64,000 nt of DNA from Paraburkholderia dioscoreae. GTDB lineage: Bacteria > Pseudomonadota > Gammaproteobacteria > Burkholderiales > Burkholderiaceae. The DNA lies in assembly GCF_902459535.1 (NCBI RefSeq), contig NZ_LR699553.1, forward strand, positions 186,001 through 250,000. Direction: 5' to 3'. The notes under the pieces were generated by a model. The model had not been told where the DNA came from, searched no databases, and was given only the letters and a program-made list of their open reading frames with translations. Position numbers and translations under genes: made by a program. Each line of letters starts with the position of its first letter. The first letter of the stretch is position 1. Below, in pieces: positions 35,403-43,999 of the stretch.

Positions 35403-36334
35403 ATCTCAGCGTGACGATTGGCAGCGTGACGCTCGCCAATCCCGTGATGCCGGGTTCGGGTACTTTCGCCGACGGCTTTGCGCGCGTGTTCGACCTGAAT
35501 CGCCTCGGCGCGATCGTCACCAAGACGATCACGGACGACGTGCGAGAAGGCAATCCGCCGCCGCGCGTCGCCGAGTTTCGCGACGCAACGCTTTTTTCGA
35601 TCGGCATTCCGAGCCGGGGCAGCGACTACTATTTGCGGGAAACCGTGCCGTTTTACAGCCGGTATCTGCCGCCGCTCATCGCCAGCATTTCTGCCGATAG
35701 CGTCGACGACTTCGGCGCGCTCGCAGCAAAACTCGCCGTGCCGGAAATCGCGGCAATCGAAGCGAACGTGTCGTGCCCGAATCTGAAGGCCGACGGCAAG
35801 GCGTTCGGCATGGACGCGCAGGCGACGCACGATGTGGTGCGCGCGATGCGCGAGCGCAGCGGGCTGCCGGTATGGGCAAAGATGACGCCGAATGCGGGCA
35901 ATGTCGTCGAAGTCGCAAAGGCGGCCGAAGAGGCAGGCGCCGAAGCCATCGTCATGGGTAATGCGATGCTGGCAATGGCGATCGACACGGAAACGTTCCG
36001 CCCGAAAGTCGCGAATCTGATGGGTGGTATCACCGGGCGCGCGACGAAGCCTGTGCTTTTGCGCATGGCTTACCAGTGCGCACAGGCCGTGAAGATTCCA
36101 GTGATCGGCTGCGGCGGGATCGCCAGCGCGTCGGATGCCATCGAATATCTGCTGGCCGGCTGTACCGCGGTCCAGGTCGGCACGGAGAATTTCGTGAATC
36201 CCGGCGTGATGCCCGCGATCATCGACGAGTTGAACGGCTTCTGCGTGCGGCGTGGCATCACGCGCGTTCAGGATCTGACCGGCGCGATGCAGGCGCACGA
36301 GCCGATGTCGATGGTATGGAGGGCGTCGCTATGA
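35396..36334 (+). CDS. Dihydroorotate dehydrogenase-like flavoprotein (PyrD class 1 type)
   Basis: A 312-residue FMN TIM barrel. Start at 35396 (MVDLSVTIGSVTLANPVMPG) with GAAGGAG upstream. SGTFADGF, IEANVSCPNLKADGKAFG (with the catalytic Cys near residue 126 and flanking Asn), VWAKMTPNAGN, and VIGCGGIASASDAIEYLLAG with AVQVGTENF are all class 1 DHODH motifs. In the family the enzyme oxidises dihydroorotate, or in relatives reduces uracil-type rings. Here, beside a PyrK-like partner and ring-oxidising enzymes, it may oxidise or reduce a partly saturated N-heterocycle; that is inference. Confidence 0.88.
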   Translation: MVDLSVTIGSVTLANPVMPGSGTFADGFARVFDLNRLGAIVTKTITDDVREGNPPPRVAEFRDATLFSIGIPSRGSDYYLRETVPFYSRYLPPLIASISADSVDDFGALAAKLAVPEIAAIEANVSCPNLKADGKAFGMDAQATHDVVRAMRERSGLPVWAKMTPNAGNVVEVAKAAEEAGAEAIVMGNAMLAMAIDTETFRPKVANLMGGITGRATKPVLLRMAYQCAQAVKIPVIGCGGIASASDAIEYLLAGCTAVQVGTENFVNPGVMPAIIDELNGFCVRRGITRVQDLTGAMQAHEPMSMVWRASL

Positions 36335-36684
36335 GCGCGGTGATGCAGGCGGCGGACGACATGCCCCCGTGGCATGAAGTCGGTGCGCTCGAGGCGCTGT
36401 TCGCCGAACGCGCGTGTCATGGCGTGACGATAGACGGACGGCGGATCGGCCTTTTTCTCGTGGATGGCGCGGTGCATGCGATCGACGATATGTGCACGCA
36501 CGGCAACGCGCTGCTGTCCGACGGCGAACTCGAAGGACACGAGATCGAATGTCCGCTGCACGCGGGGCTCTTTGACGTGCGCAACGGACGCGCGATGTGC
36601 GCGCCGCTCACGCGCGACGCAGCGGCGCACGACGTGCGCGTCGAGACGGGCAAGGTGTTCGTGCGTGTCGGGAGCGGCGCATGA
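36331..36684 (+). CDS. Rieske-type ferredoxin
   Basis: A 117-residue soluble Rieske protein. The cluster ligands are DDMCTHGNALL and IECPLHAGLFDVRNG (Cys-x-His ... Cys-x2-His). There is no signal peptide or membrane helix, matching the ferredoxin components of three-component dioxygenases (BphA3/CarAc type). It would carry electrons from the reductase (32648) to the oxygenase (30201). It overlaps both neighbours by 4 nt (ATGA at each end). Confidence 0.92.
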   Translation: MSAVMQAADDMPPWHEVGALEALFAERACHGVTIDGRRIGLFLVDGAVHAIDDMCTHGNALLSDGELEGHEIECPLHAGLFDVRNGRAMCAPLTRDAAAHDVRVETGKVFVRVGSGA

Positions 36685-37709
36685 GCGGCCCGGCGGATTG
36701 CGCGCGCCCGAAAATCGCGGTGATCGGCACGGGCGGTACGTTTGCGATGCACGCGCGTGGACCGTTCGACTGGATCGAGTATTCGGAAAGCGGCATCGTG
36801 CTGCCGGTCGAGGATCTGCTCGCCAGAATGGGCGATTTAGCGCCGCATCTCGCGTGTGAAGCGGCGAGTTTCCGCCGTCTTGGCAGCACGTCGATCGGAC
36901 CGCGCGACTGGGTCGAACTCGCGCGGCTGATCGAAACCACGCTTGCCGGCGATCCGCAGATTCGCGGCGTGGTCGTGACTCACGGCACGGCGACGCTGGA
37001 AGAGACGGCCTGGTTTCTCGACCTGACGCTCGCCACCGATGTGCCGGTCGTTATTACGGGCGCACAGCGGCCTTTCAACACCACCGGCAGCGACGCGGCG
37101 GCGAATCTGCGGGCGGCGCTCGCGGTGGCGTCGTCGGAAGGCGCACGCGGGCTCGGCGCGCTGGTTGCGATGGACGGTCTGGTGTTCGCGGCGCGCGACG
37201 CGACCAAGGTCGCGAGTTTCGAACTCGCCGCTTTCGAAGCACCGGGCTTCGGTCCGCTCGCACGCGTCGAAGCGGACGCAAGCGTGAGCTGGCGGCGCAA
37301 ACCCGTGCTGCGCAACGGCCGGCTCGGTAGGGTGCTTGCCTATGCCGAGCAGCACGGCTGGATGCTGCCGCGCGTCGACATCGCAATGTCGTATGCGGGC
37401 GCGGACGGTGCGGCGATCGACGCTTTCGTGGCAGCGGGCGCACGCGCGATCGTCAGTGCGGGCTTGCCGCCGGGACGCCCCGCCGAGCAGGAGGCGCACG
37501 CGCTGCAACGGGCGCGGGAAGCGGGCGTCCTGATCGTCCAGTCGACGCGCGCGCTGCGCGGCATGGTGCCGGAGCAGGCCTTTCTGCAGCGCGATGGCTT
37601 TCTGGCGGGCAGTGATCTGACGCCGCTGAAGCTGCGTATCCTGCTAATGGCCGCGCTGACGCAGACCGCCGACGCGCGCGAACTGCAAAGCATCGTATTC
37701 GCGCATTGA
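36681..37709 (+). CDS. Asparaginase-fold amidohydrolase, probably not an L-asparaginase
   Basis: A 342-residue protein of the bacterial asparaginase I/II family. AVIGTGGTFAM carries the first catalytic Thr (residue 20). VVVTHGTATLEETAWFLDL carries the second Thr (103). VPVVITGAQRPFNTTGSDAAAN and AMDGLVFAARDATKVASFEL (Lys) are also present. Canonical enzymes have THGTDT; the Asp that holds the substrate's alpha-amino group is Ala104 here. The hydrolytic machinery is kept but the substrate probably lacks an alpha-amino group. In an operon with PyrD-like and molybdenum hydroxylase genes, hydrolysis of a cyclic or open-chain amide is plausible. No signal peptide, so cytoplasmic. Confidence 0.85.
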   Translation: MSGPADCARPKIAVIGTGGTFAMHARGPFDWIEYSESGIVLPVEDLLARMGDLAPHLACEAASFRRLGSTSIGPRDWVELARLIETTLAGDPQIRGVVVTHGTATLEETAWFLDLTLATDVPVVITGAQRPFNTTGSDAAANLRAALAVASSEGARGLGALVAMDGLVFAARDATKVASFELAAFEAPGFGPLARVEADASVSWRRKPVLRNGRLGRVLAYAEQHGWMLPRVDIAMSYAGADGAAIDAFVAAGARAIVSAGLPPGRPAEQEAHALQRAREAGVLIVQSTRALRGMVPEQAFLQRDGFLAGSDLTPLKLRILLMAALTQTADARELQSIVFAH

Positions 37710-37854
37710 TACGCCGATGCCGGTTCGATGCACGGCAGATGAAGCGTTTTTTGGCCGGCGAAAATCACGATCGGCAGGAACACACCACCATGCGGGCGCG
37801 GCGCGCGCCGTGAGCCGCACAGCAGCAGGCCCGGAAACGGCGCAGGAGCGGAAT

Positions 37855-38556
37855 ATGGAACTGGTAGGCGAGCAACTCATCAACGCGCCGCGCCCGCAGG
37901 TGTGGGCGGCGATCAACGATCCGGACATCCTGTCGCGATGCATTCCGGGTTGCGAGGAAGTCAACGCATTGTCGCCGACTGAGCGCGACGCGCGTGTGTT
38001 GCTGAAAATCGGACCGGTGCGCGCGCGTTTTAGCGGACGCATTTTGATGTCGGACATCGTCGAGCCGTCGGGCTGCAAGCTCAGCTTTGAAGGTACGGGT
38101 GGCGCGGCCGGCTTTGCGAAAGGGCACTCGGAAGTCGCGCTGACTGACGAGGGCGCGCAGACGCGGTTGCGCTACACCGTATCCGCTTCGGTGGGCGGCA
38201 AGCTCGGACAGATTGGCGGCCGGTTGATCGACGCGTCCGCACGGAAAGTCGCGGACGAGTTTTTCACCGCGCTCGACGCGGCCTTGACCTCGAGCGCAAG
38301 CGAAGGCGCAGCGCCGGGCGTGGAGTCGGCCAACGGCATGGCGCCTTTGCATCCGGCGCCGCCAGACACGCTGACCCGCACACCGGCGAGTACGCCGGCA
38401 GGCACGTTCGCCGCGAATCGCAGGCGCTATGCGGAACCCGCTTCTGCGCCCGCGCCGCGTCCGTGGACCGCGGCACTCGGCGGCGAAGCGTCGCGAGCGT
38501 TCTGGTTCTGTCTTGGCGTCGGCACGACGCTGCTCGTCCAGTATCTCGCGCGTTGA
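37855..38556 (+). CDS. CoxG-like SRPBCC protein with C-terminal membrane anchor
   Basis: A 233-residue protein. Start at 37855 (MELVGEQLINAPRPQVWAAI) with CAGGAGCGG upstream; the frame from 37717 adds 46 unlike residues. The SRPBCC/CoxG domain spans residues 1-150: NDPDILSRCIPGCEEVNAL, then GPVRARFSGRI, then GGKLGQIGGRLIDASARKVA. A Pro/Ala-rich linker follows, and a C-terminal hydrophobic segment ASRAFWFCLGVGTTLLVQYL. In CO dehydrogenase systems CoxG anchors the molybdenum enzyme to the membrane. Here it lies directly before the medium, small and large subunit genes. Confidence 0.88.
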   Translation: MELVGEQLINAPRPQVWAAINDPDILSRCIPGCEEVNALSPTERDARVLLKIGPVRARFSGRILMSDIVEPSGCKLSFEGTGGAAGFAKGHSEVALTDEGAQTRLRYTVSASVGGKLGQIGGRLIDASARKVADEFFTALDAALTSSASEGAAPGVESANGMAPLHPAPPDTLTRTPASTPAGTFAANRRRYAEPASAPAPRPWTAALGGEASRAFWFCLGVGTTLLVQYLAR

Positions 38557-38566
38557 CGCCGTCGCC

Positions 38567-39472
38567 ATGAAAGCCCCAGCCTTTCGCTACGCGCGGCCCG
38601 CGACGCTCGACGAAACTTTCGCGCTGCTCGCCGAACACCGGGACGACGCGCGTCTGATCGCGGGAGGACAGACGCTGCTCGCAACACTCAACATGCGCCT
38701 TTCCGAGCCGCACATCCTCGTCGATCTGCGCGATGTGCGCGGTCTGCGCGGCATTTCGCTGCAGCGTGATCATGTGCGCATCGGTGCGCTGACCCGGCAC
38801 AGCGAGATCGAGGATTCGGCGTTGATCGCGCGGCATCTGCCCTTGCTTGCGCTCGCCGCGCCGCACGTGGCGCATCGTGCGATCCGCAATCGCGGCACGA
38901 TCGGCGGTTCGCTCGCGTACGCCGATCCTGCCGCCGAATGGCCGGCGTGTGCGCTTGCGCTCGGCGCGCGTTTCGTGTTGCGGAGCGCGCGCGGCGAGCG
39001 TCGCGTGGATGCGGCCGATTTTTTTGTCGATCTTTATACGACCGCGCTGCAATCCGCAGAAATCCTCACGGCATGCGAGTTCCCGCTCACGCTGGCGAGC
39101 ACGCGTGTCTACTTCGACGAACTGGTGCGGCGTCACGGCGACTACGCGATCGTCGGCGTGGCCGCGTATGCGGAGATCGACGGCAATATGCTGGTGCGGC
39201 CGCGCTTCGCATTCATGGGGGCGAGCACGGTGCCAGTGCTCGCGCGCGACACGGCGGCGGCGCTCGACGGCGTGCGCGTCGACACTCCCTCTAATCTGCG
39301 CGCCGCACTCGATGCGGCCTCGGCAGCGCTCGACCGCGAGCTCGAACCGATCGCCGATCTGTACAACAGCGCGGAAACGAAGCGCCATCTCGCACGCGTG
39401 CTGCTCAAGCGCGCGTTAACGGCGCTAGCACAACCGGCGCAGCCAGGAGTCCAGAATGAACGAGTCGCATGA
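38567..39472 (+). CDS. Molybdenum hydroxylase FAD-binding (medium) subunit, CoxM type
   Basis: A 301-residue protein of the xanthine dehydrogenase family. Start at 38567 (MKAPAFRYARPATLDETFAL); longer upstream frames overlap coxG-like coding. ARLIAGGQTLLATLNMRL and IRNRGTIGGSLAYADPAAEWP are the two FAD-binding motifs. RHGDYAIVGVAA leads into the C-terminal CO_deh_flav_C domain. It relays electrons from the 2Fe-2S clusters to the terminal acceptor. Confidence 0.93.
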   Translation: MKAPAFRYARPATLDETFALLAEHRDDARLIAGGQTLLATLNMRLSEPHILVDLRDVRGLRGISLQRDHVRIGALTRHSEIEDSALIARHLPLLALAAPHVAHRAIRNRGTIGGSLAYADPAAEWPACALALGARFVLRSARGERRVDAADFFVDLYTTALQSAEILTACEFPLTLASTRVYFDELVRRHGDYAIVGVAAYAEIDGNMLVRPRFAFMGASTVPVLARDTAAALDGVRVDTPSNLRAALDAASAALDRELEPIADLYNSAETKRHLARVLLKRALTALAQPAQPGVQNERVA

Positions 39473-40043
39473 AGCCCACGCGGCCTGCTGGGTCACGATC
39501 GAAGTGAACGGCGTCGAGCATAAAAAATCGGTGCAGCCGCGCGTGCATCTGGTCGATTTTCTGCGCGAAAACCTCGACATGCGCACGGTGCGGGCCGGTT
39601 GTGAACATGGCGTATGCGGCTCGTGCACCGTGCGGCTCGACGGCGACATCGTGCGCGGTTGCCTCGTTCTTGCCGTGCAGGCAGATGGAGGCACCGTCGA
39701 GACGATCGATGCGGCGAGCGACCGTGGCGATCTGCTCGAACTGCAACACGCGTTTCATGCGCACAACGCCCTGCAATGCGGCTTCTGCACATCGGGAATG
39801 CTGTTCACGGCGGCGGCGCTGATCGAAGAGAAGCCGGACGCTACGCGCGCCGATGTGCGCGAATACATGTCTGGCAATTACTGCCGTTGCACTGGCTATC
39901 ACGCCATCATCGACGCGATCTGTTCGGTACTCGAAGCACGCCGGCAACGCAGGGCCGAAGGATCATGCGGTCACGCGGCGCCCGTCGTCGCGGGGAGCGA
40001 TGAGATCTTGCCGCACGAGGAGACGATCGATGGATCGGCATGA
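39456..40043 (+). CDS. Molybdenum hydroxylase 2Fe-2S (small) subunit, CoxS type
   Basis: A 195-residue protein overlapping its neighbours. The plant-type 2Fe-2S ligands are RAGCEHGVCGSCTVRLDG plus GCLVLA. The second, all-helical cluster has LQCGFCTSGML and SGNYCRCTGYHAII. Both clusters are complete. A 35-residue tail after the second domain is longer than in most CoxS proteins and unassigned. It mediates electron flow from the molybdenum centre to FAD. Confidence 0.95.
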   Translation: MNESHEAHAACWVTIEVNGVEHKKSVQPRVHLVDFLRENLDMRTVRAGCEHGVCGSCTVRLDGDIVRGCLVLAVQADGGTVETIDAASDRGDLLELQHAFHAHNALQCGFCTSGMLFTAAALIEEKPDATRADVREYMSGNYCRCTGYHAIIDAICSVLEARRQRRAEGSCGHAAPVVAGSDEILPHEETIDGSA

Positions 40044-42432
40044 CGACGGTTCGCTCCAACCCGGTTCGACGCAGGTCGAAGGCACGCGCGCGCGCTATAT
40101 CGGCACGACGGTCAAGCGCCCGACGGCGCGCCGCCTGTTGCAGGGCCGCGGCACCTATCTCGACGATGTCGTGCTGCCGCGTATTGCGCATGTCGTCTAT
40201 CTGCGCAGTCCGATGGCGCACGCACGCGTCGGCGTGATTGATACGGAAGCCGCCCGGCGCATGCCCGGCGTGATCGCGATCGTCGGCGGCGAGGAAGTTG
40301 CGGCGATCTGCAAACCGTGGGTCGCGACGCTGAAAACACTGGTCGGCATGAAGTCGGCGCCGCAATATCCGCTCGCGCGAGGCACCGTGCACTGGCAAGG
40401 CGAACCGGTACTCGCGGTGGTTGCCGAAAGCCGCCGCGAAGCGGAGGACGCGCTCGAGGCCATTTCCGTCGAGTGGCACGAACTGCCCGCGGTGACGAAC
40501 GCGGAAACCGCGCTCGATCCGCAAACGCCGGTGATCCACCCCTCGCTCGGCGACAACCTGTGTTTCGAGCGCACGATCGACAACGGCGCGGTGGACGACG
40601 CATTCGCGCGCGCGGCCGTGACCGTCGAGCAGACGTTTCGCTTCAATCGCCACACCGGCATGCCGCTGGAAACGCGCGCGATTCTCGCCGATTTCGATCC
40701 CGCCGATCAGCGGCTGACGGTGCATCAGTCGCATCAGGCGCCGCACAATCTGCAGGATCTGTACGCGCATCATTTCGGCATTGACGAGAATCGCGTGCGG
40801 GTAATCTGCAAGGATGTTGGCGGCGCGTTCGGCATCAAGCTGCACACCTATCCCGACGACTTCGCGACGGTCGCGCTGTCCATTCTGCTGCGCCGTCCGG
40901 TGAAGTACGTTGCCGACCGGCTCGAATCGTTCGTCAGCGACATTCATGCGCGCGAACACGTGGTGCATGGACGCATCGCGGTGGACGCGCAAGGCCGCAT
41001 TCTCGCCTTCGATATCGACGACCTTGCCGGCATCGGGCCGTATTCGGTGTATCCGCGCACCAGCGTGACAGAAGGCAATCAGGTCATCAGCGTAATCGGC
41101 GGCCCATACCGGCACGAGGCATATCGCGCGCGGCTGCGCGTGGTGTTCCAGAACAAGGTGCCGACCAGCCAGTATCGCGGCGTCGGTCTGCCGATCGCGT
41201 GCGCGGTGACCGAAGGTCTCGTCGACGAAGCGGCGCGGCGCCTCGGCATCGATACCTTCGAGATGCGCAGGCGCAACGTATTCGCCGACGTCGCGTATCC
41301 GGTGGTCGGCGCCGCGGGCATCCGCATGGAGGGCCTGTCGCATCAGCAATGTCTCGACCGGCTGGAGGCGCTGATGGATTACGGCGCGTTGCGCGCGGAA
41401 CAGGCGGCGCTGCGCGAGAAGGGCGTTTTTCGCGGAATCGGCATCGCGATGCTGATCGAGATGACGAATCCGGGCGCGGCGTTCTACGGCATGGGAGGTG
41501 CACGCATTTCCGGCCAGGACGGTGCGACCGTCCGGCTCGAATCGGGCGGCGGCGTAACCTGCATGGCGGGCGTCGGCGAACAGGGGCAAGGCACCGAAAC
41601 GATTCTCTCGCAGATCGTTGCGGATGCGGTCGGCGTGCCGATCGACTGTGTGCGGATCGTCACCGGCGATACCGCGGTGACACCTTATGGCGCGGGCACG
41701 TGGGCATCGCGCGGCGCCGGCATCGGCGGTGAAGCGGTGTTGCAGGCGGGGCTCGCGTTGCGCGCGAATATCCGTGCGTTTGCGGCGTCTGTTCTGGCGC
41801 GCGAGATCGACGAACTGGAAGTGGACGATGGCGCCGTGATCGACGTGCATACGCGCGAAGTGCTCAAAACGCTCGCCGATCTTGCGACAATTGCGTATTT
41901 TCGTCCTGACACGTTGCCGCTCAACACGCTGCCCGAACTGACGGTGACGCGTCAGTACACGCAGAACGGCCAGCCGTTCCTGTTCACCAACGGCGTGCAG
42001 GCTTCGTATGTCGAAGTCGATATCGAAACCGGCATGGTGAAGCTGCTCAGGCACTGGGCGGTGGCCGACTGTGGCCGCGTGATCAATCCGATGCTCGTCG
42101 ACGAGCAGATGCGCGGCGGCATCGTGCAGGGGATCGGCGGCGCGATGTTCGAAGAGTGTCTGTACGACGAAGCGGGACTGCTTACCAACGGCAGTTTCGC
42201 CGACTATCTCGTACCGATGGCGGCGGAGATGCCCGACATCTTCCTTGCGCATGTCGAAACACCCACCACGACCTCGCAACTCGGCGCGAAGGGCACAGGC
42301 GAAGCGGGCACGGCCGGCGCGCCGGGCGCCGTCATGAATGCCATCAACGACGCGCTCGCGCCGCTCGGCGCCAGCGTCACATCACAGCCCGTCACGCCGC
42401 AGAAGGTGCTGCGCGCGTTGGGCATCGCCTAA
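40030..42432 (+). CDS. Molybdenum hydroxylase large (molybdopterin cytosine dinucleotide) subunit
   Basis: An 800-residue protein of the xanthine oxidase family. Start at 40030 (MDRHDDGSLQPG); an earlier in-frame start lies inside the small-subunit gene. GRGTYLDDVVLPRIAHVVYL opens the first domain. DVGGAFGIKLHTYPDDF, GVGEQGQGTETILSQI and GTGEAGTAGAPGAVMNAI (active-site Glu) are cofactor and catalytic motifs. The active-site loop reads SQYRGVGLP near residue 382, unlike the AYRCSFR of true CO dehydrogenase, so this is not form I CODH. Such enzymes hydroxylate carbons next to ring nitrogens (nicotinate, isoquinoline, quinoline types) or aldehydes. A substrate with an N-heteroaromatic ring is inferred. 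Confidence 0.92.
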   Translation: MDRHDDGSLQPGSTQVEGTRARYIGTTVKRPTARRLLQGRGTYLDDVVLPRIAHVVYLRSPMAHARVGVIDTEAARRMPGVIAIVGGEEVAAICKPWVATLKTLVGMKSAPQYPLARGTVHWQGEPVLAVVAESRREAEDALEAISVEWHELPAVTNAETALDPQTPVIHPSLGDNLCFERTIDNGAVDDAFARAAVTVEQTFRFNRHTGMPLETRAILADFDPADQRLTVHQSHQAPHNLQDLYAHHFGIDENRVRVICKDVGGAFGIKLHTYPDDFATVALSILLRRPVKYVADRLESFVSDIHAREHVVHGRIAVDAQGRILAFDIDDLAGIGPYSVYPRTSVTEGNQVISVIGGPYRHEAYRARLRVVFQNKVPTSQYRGVGLPIACAVTEGLVDEAARRLGIDTFEMRRRNVFADVAYPVVGAAGIRMEGLSHQQCLDRLEALMDYGALRAEQAALREKGVFRGIGIAMLIEMTNPGAAFYGMGGARISGQDGATVRLESGGGVTCMAGVGEQGQGTETILSQIVADAVGVPIDCVRIVTGDTAVTPYGAGTWASRGAGIGGEAVLQAGLALRANIRAFAASVLAREIDELEVDDGAVIDVHTREVLKTLADLATIAYFRPDTLPLNTLPELTVTRQYTQNGQPFLFTNGVQASYVEVDIETGMVKLLRHWAVADCGRVINPMLVDEQMRGGIVQGIGGAMFEECLYDEAGLLTNGSFADYLVPMAAEMPDIFLAHVETPTTTSQLGAKGTGEAGTAGAPGAVMNAINDALAPLGASVTSQPVTPQKVLRALGIA

Positions 42433-42641
42433 TACGTCTATTAAATACTGAAGTTCGTTTTTGGTGCGTGTGACATCCACCCGGATGTCGCGCGCATCGT
42501 TGCGTTCATGCGCGCTCCGACATTGTGCGGTTCGTGATTTCATTCCAATAAACTCGCATAAAAAAAGCCACATAAAGAGGCGAACCCATGCTGTACAAAC
42601 CTCGATGTTGTCGTGCGAAAACACAGGTCAATTTTTATTTC
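42433..42641. other. Intergenic region downstream of the molybdenum hydroxylase
   Basis: It contains the inverted repeat GACATCC / GGATGTC (42472-42478 and 42483-42489), a possible hairpin at the end of the operon, but without a T-tract. No gene is visible. Confidence 0.5.
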
Positions 42642-42677
42642 TTGACATGTAAAATCTTCGAAACAAGAATGACATTC
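42642..42677 (+). promoter_or_regulatory. Porin/carrier promoter with GAATGACATTC operator
   Basis: TTGACA at 42642-42647, a 17-bp spacer, AAGAAT at 42665-42670 and the palindrome GAATGACATTC at 42667-42677. The layout is identical to that at 30087-30122, while the spacer sequences differ, so this is a conserved functional element and not a general duplication. Confidence 0.72.
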
Positions 42678-42777
42678 GGTTTTATAAGAAATGACGAGAG
42701 GTCTGGATGGCACTGGCGGTCTGCGCTCTTCAGACAGGCGAACGAACGCTCAACGATAACTTTCTGGGGAATGACGT

Positions 42778-43905
42778 ATGAAACGCATCATCAAGACGAC
42801 GCTTGCGACGATGGTCTCGCTGGCGATTCCCGCGCTCGCTCATGCGCAGTCGTCCGTGACGCTGTACGGCGTGATCGACGAGGGCATCACGTACGTGTCG
42901 AACGCGGGCGGCAGTCATCTCGTGAAGATGGACGACAGTTCGTTGCTAGCCGATCGCTGGGGTTTGAAGGGGCGTGAGGATCTCGGCGGCGGCCTCGCGG
43001 CGATCTTCGCTCTGGAATCGGGCTTCTCGGTGAATAACGGCGCGCTGTACGGCAGCGAGTTCGGCCGTCAGGCGTGGGTGGGTCTCGACAGCCGCTACGG
43101 TAAGTTGACGATGGGCCGCCAGTACGATTTTTCACGCGACTACATGTCGCCGTACGGTACTGACGGCTGGTGGCTTTCCGGTTACGGTGTGCACCAGGGC
43201 GCGCTCGATCGCGAGGTGTTCGGCCGCTTCAACAATTCAGTGCGCTATGAGAGCAACGACATCCGCGGTTTCCAGTTCGGCGGCATGTATTCGTTCAGCA
43301 ACGCGGCCGGCAACTTCCACGACGGCAGCGGCTGGAGCGTCGGCGCGAGGTACGCGAACAGCCCGTTCTCCGCAGCGGTCACGTACACGTACCAGGCCAA
43401 ACCGACAATCGATCCGTATGAACTGCTCGGCGTGAAAACGCTGATGGGTCAGACGACCGTCACGTATGCCGGCGACGCCACCACCGATCCTTACACCGGC
43501 AGCACCTTCGATCTGCAGTCGATCGGCACATTCGGTGTGGGTGCGCAGTACAAGTTTGGTCCCGCCACGGTGATCGGCAATTTCACCGATACGGTGCTGA
43601 AGGGCATTGGCGCGACGGCGGGACATTCGCCTTCACTGCTCGTGTACGAGATCGGCGCGCTGTACAGGCTCACGCCGTTCTGGACGATCGGCGCGAGCTA
43701 TCAGCACAGCAAGCTCGAAGCGAACGCGTGGAACGAATACGCGGCCGCAGTCGACTTCACGATCTCCAAGCGAACCTGGATGTATCTGACCGCTGACTAT
43801 CTGCGCGCGTCCGGCGGCGTCGATCCGGTGATCGGCGCGAGTTTTACGCCTTCGCGCAGCAGCAGCCAGTTGCTTACGCGGCTTGCGCTGGTGCATGAGT
43901 TCTGA
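42778..43905 (+). CDS. Outer-membrane porin (Gram-negative general porin, OmpC-like)
   Basis: A 375-residue precursor. A signal peptide (MKRIIKTTLATMVSLAIPAL, cut after AHA) is followed by QSSVTLYGVIDEGITYVSNA, the typical Burkholderiales porin start. SRWGLKGxEDLGGGL is present as DRWGLKGREDLGGGLAAIF, with AWVGLDSRYGKLTMGRQYDF. The C-terminus ends in Phe (RLALVHEF), as required for BAM-dependent assembly. It forms a trimeric 16-strand barrel. The promoter shared with the dioxygenase operon suggests it admits that pathway's substrate. Confidence 0.95.
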   Translation: MKRIIKTTLATMVSLAIPALAHAQSSVTLYGVIDEGITYVSNAGGSHLVKMDDSSLLADRWGLKGREDLGGGLAAIFALESGFSVNNGALYGSEFGRQAWVGLDSRYGKLTMGRQYDFSRDYMSPYGTDGWWLSGYGVHQGALDREVFGRFNNSVRYESNDIRGFQFGGMYSFSNAAGNFHDGSGWSVGARYANSPFSAAVTYTYQAKPTIDPYELLGVKTLMGQTTVTYAGDATTDPYTGSTFDLQSIGTFGVGAQYKFGPATVIGNFTDTVLKGIGATAGHSPSLLVYEIGALYRLTPFWTIGASYQHSKLEANAWNEYAAAVDFTISKRTWMYLTADYLRASGGVDPVIGASFTPSRSSSQLLTRLALVHEF

Positions 43906-43950
43906 GCGGTGCGTCGCCATCCGGCAGCACCGTTTCCATTCGTCCCCACG

Positions 43951-43981
43951 CCGGATCGGCGCCACACTCGGCGCGATCCGG
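43951..43981 (+). terminator. Hairpin between porin and carrier genes (possible attenuator)
   Basis: CCGGATCG / CGATCCGG (43951-43958 and 43974-43981), extended by GCGCC/GGCGC partial pairing, lies 46 bp after the porin stop and just before the carrier gene. With TTCTC after it, it might be a weak terminator that lowers carrier expression relative to the porin. Confidence 0.5.
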
Positions 43982-43999
43982 TTCTCAAGAAGGTGCATT

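Noticed and set aside
36681..37709. L-asparaginase assignment
   Set aside because: The substrate-binding Asp of THGTDT is Ala and the genomic context is catabolic, so the specific activity is not supported.
39907..42279. A 790-codon minus-strand open frame
   Set aside because: It is antisense to the molybdenum large subunit, is His/Arg-rich without motifs, and arises from GC-rich codon bias.
37855..42432. Aerobic CO dehydrogenase operon
   Set aside because: The subunit order is similar, but the large subunit has QYRGVG in place of the AYRCSFR loop of form I enzymes.
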